A program made the translations under genes and the position numbers. From Streptomyces sp. CG1 (GTDB lineage: Bacteria; Actinomycetota; Actinomycetes; Streptomycetales; Streptomycetaceae), in NCBI RefSeq assembly GCF_041080625.1, contig NZ_CP163518.1:1674001-1738000 (forward strand): a DNA stretch of 64,000 bases, in the 5' to 3' direction. This document shows positions 26,282 to 34,253 of this stretch, piece after piece (position 1 is the stretch's first letter; every line of letters begins with the position of its first letter). The notes beneath the pieces were generated by a model. It worked only from the letters and a program-made list of their open reading frames with translations, searched no databases and was not told the origin of the DNA.

Positions 26282-27406
26282 TCAGTCCGGCCACACACCC
26301 GTCACCAGGAACGCATCGATCGCCGCCGCGTACGGCGTGATGTCCAGGCCCTGTTCGGCGAGCCAGGCGTCGGAGTAGTACTTGTCGAGGTAGCGGTCGC
26401 CCGGGTCACAGAGCAGGGTGACGACGCTGCCCCGGCGGCCCTCGGCCACCATCTCGGAGACGATCTTCAGCGCGCTCCACAGTCCGGTGCCCGTGGAGCC
26501 GCCCGCCTTGCGGCCGATGGCCCCCTCCAGGGCTCGTACGGCAGCGACGCTGGCCGCGTCCGGGACCTTCATCATCCGGTCGATCGCACCGGGCACGAAG
26601 CTCGGCTCCATGCGCGGCCGGCCGATGCCCTCGATCCGGGAGCCGCAGTCGCACGTGACGTCCGGATCGCCGGTGGTCCAGCCCTCGAAGAAACAGGAGT
26701 TGTCCGGATCGGCGACGCAGACACGGGTGTCGTACTGCATGTAGTGGACATAGCGCGCAAGCGTCGCCGAGGTGCCGCCGGTGCCCGCCGTGGCGACGAT
26801 CCACGCCGGCTCCGGGAAGCGCTCCAACTCCAGCTGGCGGAAGATGGATTCGGCGATGTTGTTGTTGCCGCGCCAGTCGGTGGCCCGCTCGGCGTAGGTG
26901 AACTGGTCCATGTAATGGCCGCCGGTCTCCACCGCGAGGCGGGCCGACTCCTCGTACATCTTCCGGGAGTCGTCCACGAAGTGGCACTGGCCGCCGTGGA
27001 ACTCGATGAGACGGCACTTCTCGGCGCTGGTCGTGCGCGGCATGACCGCGATGAAGGGCACGCCGATCAGCTTGGCGAAGTAGGCCTCGGAGACGGCGGT
27101 GGAGCCGCTGGACGCCTCGATCACCGGGCGGCCGGGCCGGATCCAGCCATTGCAGAGACCGTACAGGAAGAGGGAGCGGGCGAGGCGGTGCTTGAGGCTG
27201 CCGGTGGGGTGCGTCGACTCGTCCTTGAGGTACAGGTCGATGCCCCAGTGCTCGGGCAGCGGGAAACGCAGCAGGTGCGTGTCCGCCGACCGGTTGGCGT
27301 CGGCCTGCACCTTTCGGACGGCCTCTTTCAGCCAGTCACGGTAGTCGGCGTCGCTGCGGTCGACGTCGAGGGTGGCGCCGGGTCTGCTCTGGTGGGTGGT
27401 GCTCAC
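26282..27406 (-). CDS. PLP-dependent cysteine synthase-family protein (Cds1-like)
   Basis: A 374-residue fold-type II PLP enzyme. The Lys that binds PLP is in [11 protein letters not shown], the phosphate and Asn-loop regions are [18 protein letters not shown] and GTGGTSAT, and [10 protein letters not shown] is also present. The C-terminal [14 protein letters not shown] matches the L-cysteine desulfhydrase/synthase branch typical of actinomycetes, as in Mycobacterium Cds1. The reaction (sulfide release or beta-replacement) is inferred. GTG at 27406 has TAAGGAG eight bases upstream, and that TAA is also the stop of a small leader ORF. It is downstream of a regulated-looking leader. Confidence 0.87.
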   Translation of the reverse strand: MSTTHQSRPGATLDVDRSDADYRDWLKEAVRKVQADANRSADTHLLRFPLPEHWGIDLYLKDESTHPTGSLKHRLARSLFLYGLCNGWIRPGRPVIEASSGSTAVSEAYFAKLIGVPFIAVMPRTTSAEKCRLIEFHGGQCHFVDDSRKMYEESARLAVETGGHYMDQFTYAERATDWRGNNNIAESIFRQLELERFPEPAWIVATAGTGGTSATLARYVHYMQYDTRVCVADPDNSCFFEGWTTGDPDVTCDCGSRIEGIGRPRMEPSFVPGAIDRMMKVPDAASVAAVRALEGAIGRKAGGSTGTGLWSALKIVSEMVAEGRRGSVVTLLCDPGDRYLDKYYSDAWLAEQGLDITPYAAAIDAFLVTGVWPD

Positions 27407-27417
27407 GACGGTGCTCC

Positions 27418-27471
27418 TTACGCTGGGCGCCGACGACGCCTCACGCCGCCCGGCATCTCGAGCATAGGCAT
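27418..27471 (-). CDS. 17-codon Arg-rich leader ORF
   Basis: A small ORF, ATG at 27471 to TAA at 27418, reading [17 protein letters not shown]. Five Arg codons in a row precede Pro-Ala and the stop. The TAA is part of TAAGGAG, the ribosome binding site of the cysteine synthase-like gene. It lacks an obvious ribosome binding site of its own. This looks like a leader peptide that couples translation, but the frame is open further upstream, so it may be the tail of a longer fortuitous frame. Confidence 0.4.
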   Translation of the reverse strand: MPMLEMPGGVRRRRRPA

Positions 27472-27652
27472 CTTTAACACCGCTTCCCACCTGCATAAAC
27501 GCATCTTTGGTCCCCCCAAAGCCACCCTGTGGCACAGCCGTACGGGGCCTTCGGGGGCGCATTTGGCGGGAGTGCTCCGGGCGACTGCGGTACGCACTCC
27601 ACGTGCACTGGTGCTTCCGGCCGCATCGGGGCAGACTGCACGCGACGGGGCA

Positions 27653-27673
27653 GACGGGAATCGTCGGACAGGC
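27653..27673 (+). repeat. Dispersed 21-bp repeat, third copy
   Basis: GACGGGAAT-GTCGGACAGGC-like sequence in the spacer before the gene at 27729. It matches 19 of 21 bases of the inverted arms at 42735 and 42887. It is flanked by GGGGCAGAC, present twice nearby. Confidence 0.55.
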
Positions 27674-27728
27674 CCTACGGGGGCGCACACTGGATCGCGG
27701 GAGCACACGGGCAAGGGGGCGGCGAGGG

Positions 27729-28052
27729 ATGGCGGAGCCGGAGTTCACAGCCTCGGGCGTGCGGATCGGCAAGCGGATGCGTTCGCTCACCCGCGCCGGG
27801 CAGGTCCGGATCAACGACGGCAGGGTGGAGTTGCTCACCAGCTACGGCAGCGAGATCGACAGCGCACCGGTGCAGGCGGTGCGCGCGTCCAAGCCGTGGT
27901 TCGGGCCGGACGACAAGGCGTTGGCCGACATCAACGGCAAGCGGTACCAGCTGACGCTGGGCGAGCAGGACCCCGCTCCGGGCGAGCCGGGTCCGCCCGC
28001 GGCACGGCGGTTCATCGAGGCGGTGCGCCGGGCCGCCAAACGCGGCGGCTGA
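27729..28052 (+). CDS. Small conserved hypothetical protein
   Basis: A 107-residue basic protein starting [18 protein letters not shown]. It has mixed alpha/beta character: a ligand- or DNA-binding-like opening, then [28 protein letters not shown], ending in an Arg/Lys-rich helix [15 protein letters not shown]. There is no membrane segment or known motif. GGGGCGGCGAGGG precedes the ATG. It is divergent from the cysteine synthase-like gene. Function unknown. Confidence 0.55.
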   Translation: MAEPEFTASGVRIGKRMRSLTRAGQVRINDGRVELLTSYGSEIDSAPVQAVRASKPWFGPDDKALADINGKRYQLTLGEQDPAPGEPGPPAARRFIEAVRRAAKRGG

Positions 28053-28304
28053 TCGGCCTACGGCAGCCGGCCGGGATCACTCCGGTGGCGTACTCCGGGC
28101 AGCGGACCGTCGCGGCGAGTTGCGGGAGCGCATCCCCTGCGTCACGCTGGTCACACGTCACTCTGGGTTTACCGGCGATAACGCTGCGAACCAGCCCGCC
28201 GGCCATGGCAGCAGGCGGCTGTCTGGACGCAAGCACCCTGCTGGATCCGTTGTTCTCCGTGTTCTTCCGGTCCCTTCGGACCTCTACATCGGGGAGTCGC
28301 AGCC

Positions 28305-28994
28305 GTGATCAGTCACCCAAGCAGGCACTGCACGGTGGAGCTCCAAGCCCTGCCGTCGCGGATCGGCCAGGTCCGCAGAATCGTATCTGCGCAGTTGCGC
28401 TACTGGCATATGGACCCGTTGATAGACCGAGCCGCGCTCGGTGTGACGGAGCTGCTGAGCAACGTGCACCGGCACGCCAGGCCCGACAAGTCGTGCACGG
28501 TCGAGCTGGAGCTGGCGCCGGACCGGCTCACCGTCTCGGTGCGCGACCACGATCCGCGGCTGCCGGTGGTGGCCGACGCCGCGCACGTACTGGAGGCCGC
28601 ACCGCTCGCCACCTGTGGGCGGGGGCTCGCGATGGTGGCGGCGGTGAGCGAGAGCTGGGGCGCCCGGCCGGACGGCGAGAACGGCAAGGTCGTGTGGTTC
28701 ACGCTGACCGCACCGGCGGTGGCGCGACCGCATCCGGTCGATTCGCCGCGCCGTGCGACGGAGCCACGGCCGACGCCGGACCCGGAGCCGGTCCCGGTAC
28801 GGTCCACGGTGCCCGTGGCGGCCTCGGCACCCGTGCCGGTCGCGACGCCGGTGCCGGCCGCCACTTCGGTGCCCGTCGGCACCCCCGTGCGCACCGGGAC
28901 TCCCGTCGGTGCCGCGGCGCCGGTCGCGAGCGTGGCGCCCGTTCCCGCCGTGGCCGGGGTACAGACTCCCGCCCGGTCGGCCGTTCCTGGCTGA
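28305..28994 (+). CDS. RsbW-like ATP-binding protein (HATPase_c)
   Basis: A 229-residue protein. Residues 1-135 form a GHKL ATPase of the anti-sigma RsbW type: GVTELLSNVHRHA (N box), VRDHDPRLP, and CGRGLAMVAAVSESWG. Streptomyces has dozens of such single-domain kinases. The rest (about residues 145-229) is a low-complexity tail of Pro/Val/Ala/Thr repeats such as ASAPVPVATPVPAATS. The GTG at 28305 has GGGGAG upstream. The partner (anti-anti-sigma) is not nearby. The tail may be disordered. Confidence 0.82.
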   Translation: MISHPSRHCTVELQALPSRIGQVRRIVSAQLRYWHMDPLIDRAALGVTELLSNVHRHARPDKSCTVELELAPDRLTVSVRDHDPRLPVVADAAHVLEAAPLATCGRGLAMVAAVSESWGARPDGENGKVVWFTLTAPAVARPHPVDSPRRATEPRPTPDPEPVPVRSTVPVAASAPVPVATPVPAATSVPVGTPVRTGTPVGAAAPVASVAPVPAVAGVQTPARSAVPG

Positions 28995-29458
28995 CCGGGC
29001 GGTGACCTCGGTTGGGCACGGGGGGTTTCGCTCACCGGTGCCGCCAGGGTGCCGCTGCGCCCACCCGTGCCGCCCGAGCGGCACGACTGCCCGCAGCGGC
29101 GGCGGGACCATACAGCCGACGGCACGGCAACTCCCCAAGCGGCGCGGGGAACTACGCGACCGACCACAACGACCCACACTCGCCCACGGTCCCACGCAAC
29201 CCAGCGAGTAGGCGCACAGGCGGCACCTCGCAACCGACGGCCGCACAGTCCCCCAGGGGCGCGGGGAACCGCGCGACCAGCCACAACGAGCCGCACACGC
29301 GCACGATCCCACGCAACCCAGCGAGCGGACACACAGCACCTCACAACCGACGGCCGCACAGTCCCCCAGGGGCGCGGGGAACCGCGCGACCAGCCACAAC
29401 GACCCGCACACGCGCACGGTCGAACACGGCCCGGTGGGTGGGCGCTCTCGGCGGGACG
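28995..29458 (+). other. Convergent intergenic region with three long tandem repeats
   Basis: A 464-bp spacer between the RsbW-like gene (rightward) and the ABC gene (leftward). No gene is supported. It carries three related units, listed separately, that each hold an inverted repeat like a bidirectional terminator. Confidence 0.6.
29113..29434 (+). repeat. Three tandem 113-118-bp units with internal hairpin
   Basis: Units begin at 29113, 29231 and 29344 with CA(A/G)CCGACGGC. Each carries GGGGCGCGGGGAAC (the first carries a slightly diverged GCGGCGCGGGGAAC) and CGCGACC(A/G)(G/A)CCACAACGA. Read on the minus strand, the core can fold as GTTCCCC-loop-GGGGGAC. The spacings are 118 and 113 bp. 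A partial copy lies near 62193-62250. Such elements are familiar as intergenic repeats in Streptomyces. Confidence 0.7.
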
Positions 29459-32400
29459 TCAGTCCGTTGCGATGGCCCGGAGGACGTCCAGTCGGGACGC
29501 GCGGCGGGACGGGCGTACGCCCGCGAGCGCGCCGGCGGTGAGGCCGACCAGGGCCACCACGGCGAGCCGGGCGGGTGGGAGCGCGAAGGCGAACGCCGTG
29601 TCACTCGCGCCGTCGGACGCCTTCACCAGCACCCAGCCGAGGAAGGCGCCGAGCCCGAGTCCGCCCACCGTGCCGAACGCGGCGACCAGGACCGACTCCC
29701 AGCGGACCATGGCCCGCAGCTGGGCCCGGGTCTGGCCGACGGCGCGCAACAGGCCCAGTTCCCGGGTGCGTTCGTGCAGCGCGAGGGTCAGGGTGTTGGC
29801 GATGCCGAGCAGGGCGATGACCACCGCGAGGGCGAGCAGCGCGTAGACGAGGGTGAGCATCATGTCGATGCCGCCCGCCGACGACTGCGCGTACTCGTCG
29901 CGTGTCTGCACGTCGGGGTTGCCGTACCGAGCGGCGACTTTCCCTACCGCCGCCTTGCCCGCGTCGGCGCTCACCCCGTGCTTGAAGGTGACGGCGATCA
30001 GAGAGTCCGAGTCCTGCGTGCGGTGCGGGGCCCAGGCGGCGCGGGTGATGACGTAGTCGCCCGCGAGGTCCGACCGGCCGTACACGGCCCGGACGGTGAA
30101 GTTCTCGCTCCTGCCGTCGGTGAAGGTCAGGCGCGCGGTGTCGCCGGTGCGCAGATGCTGCCGGTCGGCCTCCGTCCGGGTGACGGCGATGCCCTCCGTG
30201 CCGAGGTCGCGCAGCGAGCCGGTGACCGTGCCGAGGTCGAAGGTGCGGGCGAGTGCCGCTGGATCGGTGACGGTCAACGCCCGCCCCCTGCCGTCCACTT
30301 CGGCGACCCCGCGGCCCAGCCCCACAGCCGTGTCCACCTCGGGCAGCCGCTGCAGGGCGGGGGCCAGCCGGGGGCTGAGTCCGCTGCCGCCCGCACCGAA
30401 GGACGGACTGCTGACGGCGACGTCACCGGCGAAGGACCGGGACACCGTCTGGTCCATCGTGGCCTTGAGCGAGGCACCGAAGACGGTGAACAGCGAGACC
30501 ACGGCCACGCCGATCATCAGCGCGCTCGCGGTGGCCGCCGTCCGCTTCGGGCTGCGCAGGGCGTTGCGCCGGGCAAGCCCGCCTGTCACACCGCGCAGCC
30601 GGTCCAAGGGGGCGCCCAGCAGTCGTACGACCGTCGTCGCGGCGACCGGGCCGAGGACGACGAAGGCAGCCAGGGCGAGCAGCGCGCCGAGTCCCGCCAG
30701 CCATACCGACGGGGTGACGAACACGCCGGCGAGGGTCATGGCGAGCGCGAGCGCGCCGAGGACGCTTCCGGTGATCGCGCGCGGGCGGGAGGCGCCCGAG
30801 GTGTCGACAGCCGTCTCGCGCAGGGCCGCGAGCGGTGCGGTGCGTCCGGCGCGCCGGGCCGGCAGCAGCGCGGAGCCGAGGCAGACCACGATGCCCACCG
30901 CGAGCGGCAGCACCATCGACAGGGTCTTGATCACCAGGTCGCCGTCGGGGAACGGGAATCCGATCGCCGGGAACAGCGCCTGCAGTCCGGCGGCGATGCC
31001 GGTCCCGCCCGCGAGTCCGGCGAGGGACGCGGTGAGCGCGACGAGGCAGGCCTCGGCGAGCGCTGCGGCGGTCACTTGGCGGCGGGCCGCGCCGAGGGCC
31101 CGCAACAGGGCGTTCTCACGGGTGCGTTGGGCTACCACGATGGCGAACGTGTTGTGGATGGAGAAGGTGGCGACGAGCAGGGCCACGCCGGAGAACACGA
31201 GCAGGAAGGTCGTGAAGATGGTGAGGAACTGACCGGAAATCATGTCCGTGTTCTCCTGGGCCGCCCGCTGACCGGTGACGGCCTCGACTCCCCCGGGGAG
31301 CACGGGAGTCAGCCGCCGCACCAGCTCCCGCTGGCTCACTCCGGGCCCGGCCCGCACGTCGATCGCCGCGGCCCGGCCGGGTCGCGCGGCGAGGTACTTC
31401 TCGGCGTCGGCCCTGGTCATGCCGGTGAACGTCACCTGAGCCATGCCGTCCTGGCCGCCGAAGGTGGCGAGCCCGACGATGGTGACCTTCACCGGGTCCG
31501 GAGTACGCAGGACGGTGGTGTCACCGATCTTCAGGCCGCCCTTCTTCGCGGCACCCCGGTTCACCACGACCTCGCCCGACTTCGCGGGCGCGCGCCCCTC
31601 GGCGAGCCGGTACGGGTTCAGACGGGTGTCCGTGATCCAGTTCCCGGCGAGCGTCGGCGGGCCCTGGCCGCCCACCGGTTTGCCGTCGGAGCCCACGAGT
31701 TGGCCGGCGCCCTGGATGTTCGCAGCGGCGGCCGCCACGCCGGGGACCCCTTCGATGGTCTTCACCAGCGAGGTGTCCACCGGCCGTCGTACGCCCTGGG
31801 CCTCGCCGGGTGTGGTGATCGCGTCGGCGCCGCGCACGACGGCGTCCGTGCCGCTGGTGGCCTCGCCGAACATGCTGCCGAAGCTCGCGCGCAGCGTGTC
31901 GCCCATGACGAGGGTGCCGGTCAGGAAGGCGACACCGAGGAACACGGCGAGGAAGAGCACCTCGTCGGCGTGCGCGGCGGCCACCGGGTCGTGGGTGACC
32001 ATGACGACCGTACGGTCCATCTCCCGTACGGCGGAGCCGAGGAGGCCGAGGACCTCCGCGCCGGAGCGGGAGTCGAGGTTCCCGGTCGGCTCGTCGGCGA
32101 AGACCACATCGGGCTGACCCGCGAACGCCCGTGCCACGGCGACGCGTTGCTGCTGCCCGCCGGAGAGCTCCGAAGGCCGGTGGTGCAGCCGGTCGCGCAG
32201 CCCGACGACATCGATGAGCGCGTCGATCCACTCCCGGTCGCCGCGCCGGCCGGCCAGGTCCAGGGGGAGCGTGATGTTCTCGGCGACGGTCAGCGTCGGC
32301 ACCAGGTTGAACGCCTGGAAGACGAAGCCGACCCGGTCACGGCGCAGCAGGGTCAGCCGCCGGTCGTCCAGCGCGCCGAGTTCGGTGTCGCCGATGTAGG

Positions 32401-32611
32401 CGGCGCCGGAGGTGAGCGTGTCGAGGCCGGCCGCGCAGTGCATGAGGGTGGACTTGCCGGAGCCCGAGGGACCCATGATCGCCGTGAAGCGTCCGGCGGG
32501 AAAGGAGACGTCGACGCCGTCCAGAGCGCGTACGGCGGTGTCGCCACCGCCGTACACCTTCACCGCGTCGACCACGCGGGCCGCGGTCCGTAGTGCGGTC
32601 GTCGTGGTCAT
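29459..32611 (-). CDS. Fused ABC transporter: ATPase joined in frame to FtsX-like permease
   Basis: One open frame of 1050 residues. Residues 1-222 are a MacB/LolD-type ATPase: Walker A GPSGSGKST (47-55), LSGGQQQR at 149, Walker B VVFADEP (169-175), H-loop His207. The frame then continues straight into a large permease of about 828 residues with two FtsX domains (for example VFLGVAFLTGTLVMGD, ALLRALGAARRQVTA, LLGIANTLTLALHERTRELGLLRAVG). Normally the ATPase has another 30 residues and the permease starts about 25 residues earlier in separate genes. ATG at 32611 overlaps the SHOCT gene stop (ATGA). The deletion junction is near 31945. Either a fusion or a sequencing artefact. Confidence 0.8.
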   Translation of the reverse strand: MTTTTALRTAARVVDAVKVYGGGDTAVRALDGVDVSFPAGRFTAIMGPSGSGKSTLMHCAAGLDTLTSGAAYIGDTELGALDDRRLTLLRRDRVGFVFQAFNLVPTLTVAENITLPLDLAGRRGDREWIDALIDVVGLRDRLHHRPSELSGGQQQRVAVARAFAGQPDVVFADEPTGNLDSRSGAEVLGLLGSAVREMDRTVVMVTHDPVAAAHADEVLFLAVFLGVAFLTGTLVMGDTLRASFGSMFGEATSGTDAVVRGADAITTPGEAQGVRRPVDTSLVKTIEGVPGVAAAAANIQGAGQLVGSDGKPVGGQGPPTLAGNWITDTRLNPYRLAEGRAPAKSGEVVVNRGAAKKGGLKIGDTTVLRTPDPVKVTIVGLATFGGQDGMAQVTFTGMTRADAEKYLAARPGRAAAIDVRAGPGVSQRELVRRLTPVLPGGVEAVTGQRAAQENTDMISGQFLTIFTTFLLVFSGVALLVATFSIHNTFAIVVAQRTRENALLRALGAARRQVTAAALAEACLVALTASLAGLAGGTGIAAGLQALFPAIGFPFPDGDLVIKTLSMVLPLAVGIVVCLGSALLPARRAGRTAPLAALRETAVDTSGASRPRAITGSVLGALALAMTLAGVFVTPSVWLAGLGALLALAAFVVLGPVAATTVVRLLGAPLDRLRGVTGGLARRNALRSPKRTAATASALMIGVAVVSLFTVFGASLKATMDQTVSRSFAGDVAVSSPSFGAGGSGLSPRLAPALQRLPEVDTAVGLGRGVAEVDGRGRALTVTDPAALARTFDLGTVTGSLRDLGTEGIAVTRTEADRQHLRTGDTARLTFTDGRSENFTVRAVYGRSDLAGDYVITRAAWAPHRTQDSDSLIAVTFKHGVSADAGKAAVGKVAARYGNPDVQTRDEYAQSSAGGIDMMLTLVYALLALAVVIALLGIANTLTLALHERTRELGLLRAVGQTRAQLRAMVRWESVLVAAFGTVGGLGLGAFLGWVLVKASDGASDTAFAFALPPARLAVVALVGLTAGALAGVRPSRRASRLDVLRAIATD

Positions 32612-32898
32612 GCCGCGCCTCCCTTGCCCGTACGGCCGAACTGCTCCTCCAGGACGGACAGCCGGCGCCAGTACTCGTCCTCGTCGATCTCGCCGGAGGC
32701 GAAGCGACGGCCGAGCACGGCGAGCGGCGAGTCGCCCATGGGGCGTCCGCCCTCCATGGGCCGCCAGGGGCCGCCGCGGCCGCGCCAGACGGTGCGGCGC
32801 AGCACGGTGGCGGCGCCGATCACGACGGCCGCCCAGATCAACGGGAAGAACAGGATCCACGGGCCGGGCCCGCCGTTCCAGCTCGCCAGGGTCTGCAT
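32608..32898 (-). CDS. SHOCT-domain membrane protein
   Basis: A 96-residue protein with one N-terminal helix (PWILFFPLIWAAVVIGAAT, about residues 13-31) and a C-terminal SHOCT-like motif LAVLGRRFASGEIDEDEYWRRLSVLEE. It overlaps the ABC gene start by four bases, so it is translationally coupled to the transporter and is likely an accessory subunit. Length is typical. Its upstream region is shared with the TetR gene. Confidence 0.8.
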   Translation of the reverse strand: MQTLASWNGGPGPWILFFPLIWAAVVIGAATVLRRTVWRGRGGPWRPMEGGRPMGDSPLAVLGRRFASGEIDEDEYWRRLSVLEEQFGRTGKGGAA

Positions 32899-33058
32899 CT
32901 CGGGTCATCTCCCAGGTCGTTTTTCGTCGTCTTCGGGGATGCCACGAGACTCCCTCCGGCGGGGGGGCCGGGTCGTCGTGCGGCCGGCGGCAGTGCGGCT
33001 ACCTCCCGGGGAGTACGGCGTCGGCGGCGCACTGCTCCGTACGGACTGGCAGAGTGTA

Positions 33059-33079
33059 ACTACTAGTATGTACAGTAGT
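33059..33079 (+). promoter_or_regulatory. Likely TetR operator
   Basis: A perfect 6-bp inverted repeat ACTACT-N9-AGTAGT directly before the TetR ATG at 33083, in the divergent spacer to the SHOCT/ABC operon. Autoregulation is inferred. Confidence 0.6.
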
Positions 33080-33082
33080 CGC

Positions 33083-33646
33083 ATGAGTACCCCGGAACGA
33101 CTGATCGAGTCCACCCGTGAGCTGCTGTGGGAGCGCGGGTACGTGGGCACGAGCCCGAAGGCGATCCTGGAGCGCGCGGGTGCGGGCCAGGGCAGCATGT
33201 ACCACCACTTCAAGGGCAAGCCGGACCTCGCCCTGGCGGCGATCCGGCGCAGCGCCGAGGAGTTGCGCGCCACCGCCGAGCGGGCGCTGAGCGGGCCGGG
33301 CACGCCGTACGAGCGGATCGAGGCGTATCTGCTGCGCGAGCGTGATGTGCTGCGCGGCTGCCCGGTGGGCCGGCTGACCATGGACCCGGACGTGATCGCC
33401 AGCGTCGAGCTGCGCGCGCCGGTGGACGAGACGATCGCGTGGCTCCGGGAGCGGATCGCCGGGATCGTCGAAGAGGGCAAGCGGCAGGGGCAGTTCGCGG
33501 CCTCGCTGGATGGCGAGGAGATCGGTGCGGCCGTCCTCGCGACCGTGCAGGGCGGCTATGTGCTGGCCCGCGCCTCCGGCTCCCCCGCCGCCTTCGACGC
33601 CGCCGTCCACGGTCTGCTCGCCCTGCTCGCGCCCCGGACCGCCTGA
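33083..33646 (+). CDS. TetR-family transcriptional regulator
   Basis: A 187-residue TetR protein. The helix-turn-helix spans residues 15-45: RGYVGTSPKAILERAGAGQGSMYHHFKGK. The C-terminal ligand domain contains the Cys of RGCPVGRLTMD, which is typical of the YjdC/LfrR-like group. It lies downstream of a perfect palindrome overlapping the start. The ATG at 33083 is preferred because it leaves the operator upstream; an ATG at 33068 lies inside the operator. It may regulate the following DUF4865 and phosphotriesterase-like genes, 22 bp away, or the SHOCT/ABC operon divergent to it. Confidence 0.88.
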   Translation: MSTPERLIESTRELLWERGYVGTSPKAILERAGAGQGSMYHHFKGKPDLALAAIRRSAEELRATAERALSGPGTPYERIEAYLLRERDVLRGCPVGRLTMDPDVIASVELRAPVDETIAWLRERIAGIVEEGKRQGQFAASLDGEEIGAAVLATVQGGYVLARASGSPAAFDAAVHGLLALLAPRTA

Positions 33647-33668
33647 GACCCGAGAAGGGAAGCACGAC

Positions 33669-34253
33669 ATGCACGCCATGCAGTACGAGTTCACCCTCCC
33701 GGCGGACTACGACATGGGCGTCATCCGCTCCCGCGTCGCCCGCGTCGGGCATCTGCTGGACGGCTGGGACGGCCTCGGCATCAAGACGTACCTGCTGCGC
33801 GAGCGCGGGATGCACGGCTCGCCGGTGAACCAGTACGGGCCGTTCTACCTCTGGAACACCGTGGAGGGCATGAACAGCTTCCTGTGGGGAGGCGCCTTCC
33901 AGGGGCCCGTCGACGACTTCGGGCGGCCGGCGATACGGCAGTGGAGCGGCCTGGCGTTCGAGGAGGGCGCCGCCACCGGGTCCGCGCCCGCGTACGCCGT
34001 GCGTCGGCGCCAACCAGTACCGGAAGGCGTGGAGTTGGCGTCCTTCATGGCGGACGCGGTGACCGAGACCGGGCGGCTGGCGGCCGAGGACGGTGCGGTG
34101 CTGGCGGCGGCCGCCGTGGACACGCGCGCGTGGGAGCTGGTCCACTTCTCGCTCTGGGAGCATGACACGCCCAAAGCCGACGGGGACGTCTACCAGGTGC
34201 TGCACCTGTCCGCGCCCGGCCGGGACCGGCTCCCGCGCGGGCGGCAGTGGTGA
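33669..34253 (+). CDS. DUF4865-family protein
   Basis: A 194-residue protein beginning MHAMQYEFTLPADYDMGVIRSRVARVG. The family has a conserved YGPFYLWNTVEGMNSFLWGGAFQ motif and a later WELVHFSLWEHD, which is the pattern I associate with DUF4865. It resembles a heme- or flavin-free ferredoxin-like barrel; the reaction is not known. GGGAAGC lies ahead of the ATG. It overlaps the next gene by four bases and follows the TetR gene, so the three look like one operon. Confidence 0.75.
   Translation: MHAMQYEFTLPADYDMGVIRSRVARVGHLLDGWDGLGIKTYLLRERGMHGSPVNQYGPFYLWNTVEGMNSFLWGGAFQGPVDDFGRPAIRQWSGLAFEEGAATGSAPAYAVRRRQPVPEGVELASFMADAVTETGRLAAEDGAVLAAAAVDTRAWELVHFSLWEHDTPKADGDVYQVLHLSAPGRDRLPRGRQW

Noticed and set aside
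25958..29005. A 1015-codon rightward frame across several genes
   Set aside because: It spans two opposite-strand genes and two intergenic regions; no domain is visible.
29012..32593. A 1193-codon rightward open frame
   Set aside because: It runs antisense to the fused ABC gene and reads as low-complexity Arg/Gly/Glu; the ABC motifs on the other strand decide it.
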